Shown: positions 11,541 to 12,675 of the stretch, one piece after another
How positions within the stretch are numbered: position 1 is the first letter of the stretch
Layout: each line of letters starts with the position of its first letter
NCBI GenBank assembly: GCA_021827225.1
Contig: JAKAXG010000052.1
Coordinates: forward strand, 1-12,675
Reading direction: 5' to 3'
Source of the DNA: Actinomycetes bacterium
GTDB taxonomy: Bacteria; Actinomycetota; Acidimicrobiia; Acidimicrobiales; Palsa-688
DNA: 12,675 bases
Translations under genes and position numbers: made by a program
The notes under the pieces: model-generated
Database searches by the model: none
Seen by the model: the letters and a program-made list of their open reading frames with translations, nothing else
What the model was told of the DNA's origin: nothing

Positions 11541-11615
11541 ATGGCGGCGACCGCGCTGGTTCGCACCCGGTCCCGTCCGCAGCGGCCGGGGCACCGGAGA
11601 GGCGTAGGGCTTTGA
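11541..11615 (+). CDS. Leaderless 24-codon mini-ORF coupled to the DedA gene
   Basis: The ORF begins MAATALVRTRSR and is Arg-rich. ATG 11541 lies 7 nt after TAGGTT. Its TGA overlaps the DedA TTG start (bases TTGA, 11612-11615). GGAGAGG at 11596-11602, inside the mini-ORF, is the Shine-Dalgarno for the TTG. The peptide shows no motif. Confidence 0.5.
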   Translation: MAATALVRTRSRPQRPGHRRGVGL

Positions 11616-12223
11616 GCGTCTACCACCTCCAGGCCGCTTCGCCGCTGTCGTATCTGATCGCCTTCATCCTTCCGGCCCTCGACGCCATACTGCCGGTGGT
11701 CCCGAGCGAAACCGCGGTTGTGGCGCTCGGTGTGACCACATCGGGCAGCTGGGATCCTCTGATCCCGCTGCTCGTGGCCACCGCCGCAGGCGGCGCGTTC
11801 GTCGGGGACAACGTGTCCTACCTGATCGGCCGCCGCTTCTCCGGGTGGGCCCAGCGCCGGTTCTTCGCCGGACCCCGGGGGGCCGAGCGGCAGGCCTGGG
11901 CGGTCCGGACCCTCAACCACTACGGAGCCCGGCTGATCGTGGTGTGCCGGTTCATCCCCGCCGGGCGGACCGCCGTGACCCTGACGTGCGGGATCACCGG
12001 CTACCCCCACCGCCGCTTCGCCATGGCCACGGCGGTGGCTTCGGTCATATGGGCCACCTACGCCTTCATGATCGGCCGGCTGGGCGGCAAGGCCTTCGAG
12101 GACCGGCCGTGGGCCGGTCTGCTCCTGGCCCTGGCCATCACCGTGGCGGCCAGCGCGCTGATCGAGGCCGGCCGCCGGCTGGCCGGCTGGTTGGGGTCCC
12201 GCCACCGCCAGGAGCAGGGCTAG
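11612..12223 (+). CDS. DedA-family membrane protein (VTT domain)
   Basis: The 203-aa protein is a polytopic inner-membrane protein of the DedA/VTT family; members include undecaprenyl-phosphate or phospholipid flippases and transport-coupled proteins. Hallmarks: PVVPSETAV with acidic Glu33 (28-36), FVGDNVSYLIGRR (63-75) with Asp66, and RFIPAGRT with Arg113 and Arg119 (113-120), the essential Arg pair of the family. GITGYPHRRF follows, then two C-terminal hydrophobic segments. TTG 11612 is chosen because GGAGAGG lies 9 nt upstream and because of the TTGA overlap with the mini-ORF; no closer ATG gives a full first helix. It converges on the SHOCT gene. Confidence 0.9.
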   Translation: MSVYHLQAASPLSYLIAFILPALDAILPVVPSETAVVALGVTTSGSWDPLIPLLVATAAGGAFVGDNVSYLIGRRFSGWAQRRFFAGPRGAERQAWAVRTLNHYGARLIVVCRFIPAGRTAVTLTCGITGYPHRRFAMATAVASVIWATYAFMIGRLGGKAFEDRPWAGLLLALAITVAASALIEAGRRLAGWLGSRHRQEQG

Positions 12224-12239
12224 CGTTACGGGGCGCCGG

Positions 12240-12527
12240 TCAGGTAGCGGCCAGGATCTTGGCCTTCTGGGCCGCGAACTCCTCGTCGGTGAGCACCCCC
12301 TGGGCGTGCAGCTCGCCGAGCTCCTTCAGCTGGGCCAGCGGATCGGGCTGAGCTCGAGGGGCCGGGGCCGGCTGGTACTGCGTCTCGGGCGGCGGCTGGT
12401 CAGCGGCGGCCTGCTGCTCCTGCTGGGCCCACCGGTTTCCCTGCCGGCGGGCCACCCGGCCCGATACCGCGGTGGCGGTGCCCGCCACCACAGCCGTCCT
12501 GGCCACCCCTCTGATAAGTCGTGGCAT
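12240..12527 (-). CDS. SHOCT-domain protein
   Basis: The 95-aa protein has a basic, Ala/Val-rich N-terminus with a short hydrophobic stretch (VARTAVVAGTATAVSG, 8-23), a Gln/Pro-rich linker (about 34-62), and a C-terminal SHOCT motif, DPLAQLKELGELHAQGVLTD followed by EEFAAQKAKIL (about 62-93). SHOCT is a short oligomerisation-type domain found at the ends of many membrane proteins. ATG 12527 has a near-perfect Shine-Dalgarno (AAGGAGGTG). It lies 20 bp after the upstream gene's stop, so the two probably form an operon. Confidence 0.9.
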   Translation of the reverse strand: MPRLIRGVARTAVVAGTATAVSGRVARRQGNRWAQQEQQAAADQPPPETQYQPAPAPRAQPDPLAQLKELGELHAQGVLTDEEFAAQKAKILAAT

Positions 12528-12547
12528 GGAAGATCCACCTCCTTGGG

Positions 12548-12675
12548 TCAGACGCCGGATTTCTCCGCCGCGTCGAGCGAGGCCACCAGCGTGTCGAGGG
12601 GAATGAACCCGGCGGCCACCAGTTGCGCCCCGCCCCGGCGCAGGGCGTGGGCCAGCTGGGCGGCCCAGCGGTTCT
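12548..12675 (-). CDS. C-terminal part of a DUF6325-like protein
   Basis: The last 42 codons of a minus-strand gene run in from beyond the window and end with TGA at 12548-12550. The visible segment (NRWAAQLAHALRRGGAQLV, then AGFIPLDTLVASLDAA) resembles the C-terminus of DUF6325 proteins as I recall them: a Trp, an A-R-x-x-G-G pattern, and an I-P motif before the last helix. DUF6325 genes are often followed by SHOCT genes in actinobacteria, which fits here. Assignment rests on a short fragment. Confidence 0.55.
   Translation of the reverse strand, partial: NRWAAQLAHALRRGGAQLVAAGFIPLDTLVASLDAAEKSGV

Overview
The window is very GC-rich and tightly packed with genes on both strands. It has no rRNA, tRNA, transposase or phage gene. 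The content points to an actinobacterium: two crotonases, an SRPBCC protein, a limonene-epoxide-hydrolase-type enzyme, a secreted protein with GYW-type 42-residue repeats, and many leaderless starts. My best guess is the class Acidimicrobiia, by inference only. It reads as ordinary chromosome with unusually informative non-coding DNA.

Layout. The end of an unrecognised gene (1-438) converges on an OhrR-type MarR regulator (minus), which is divergent from nudC (plus). A crotonase and an EamA-type transporter follow on the minus strand. The transporter is divergent from a CGNR zinc-finger regulator. An array of 18-bp repeats separates the CGNR gene from a small membrane protein gene (minus). 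Next on the plus strand come an enoyl-CoA isomerase-like crotonase, a secreted repeat protein with a degenerate M23-like C-terminus, a 170-bp array of alternating inverted motifs, and a DapB-like oxidoreductase. A limonene-epoxide-hydrolase-like gene (minus) and an SRPBCC gene (plus) are divergent. A VOC protein and a YceI protein (both minus) follow, the latter divergent from a second MarR regulator (plus). A 47-aa zinc-ribbon protein (minus) is divergent from a DedA-family membrane protein (plus). The window ends with an operon of a DUF6325-like gene and a SHOCT gene (minus).

Start signals. Nine starts have a -10-like hexamer (TANNNT or CANNCT-like) exactly 7 nt before ATG, the geometry of leaderless transcription. 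Three of these ATGs do not begin the main protein. They begin mini-ORFs of 12, 21 and 24 codons whose stop overlaps the next gene's start by 4 nt (GTGA, ATGA, TTGA). The secreted, VOC, YceI and SHOCT genes have normal Shine-Dalgarno sequences instead.

Most unusual element. Between the secreted protein gene and the DapB-like gene, six copies of a 13-bp near-palindrome (GTSAACWGTTSAC) alternate strictly in orientation. Copies in the same orientation lie 62-64 bp apart, about six helical turns. In RNA, neighbouring copies can pair in two mutually exclusive ways, including a perfect 20-bp stem. I know of no described element that matches it.
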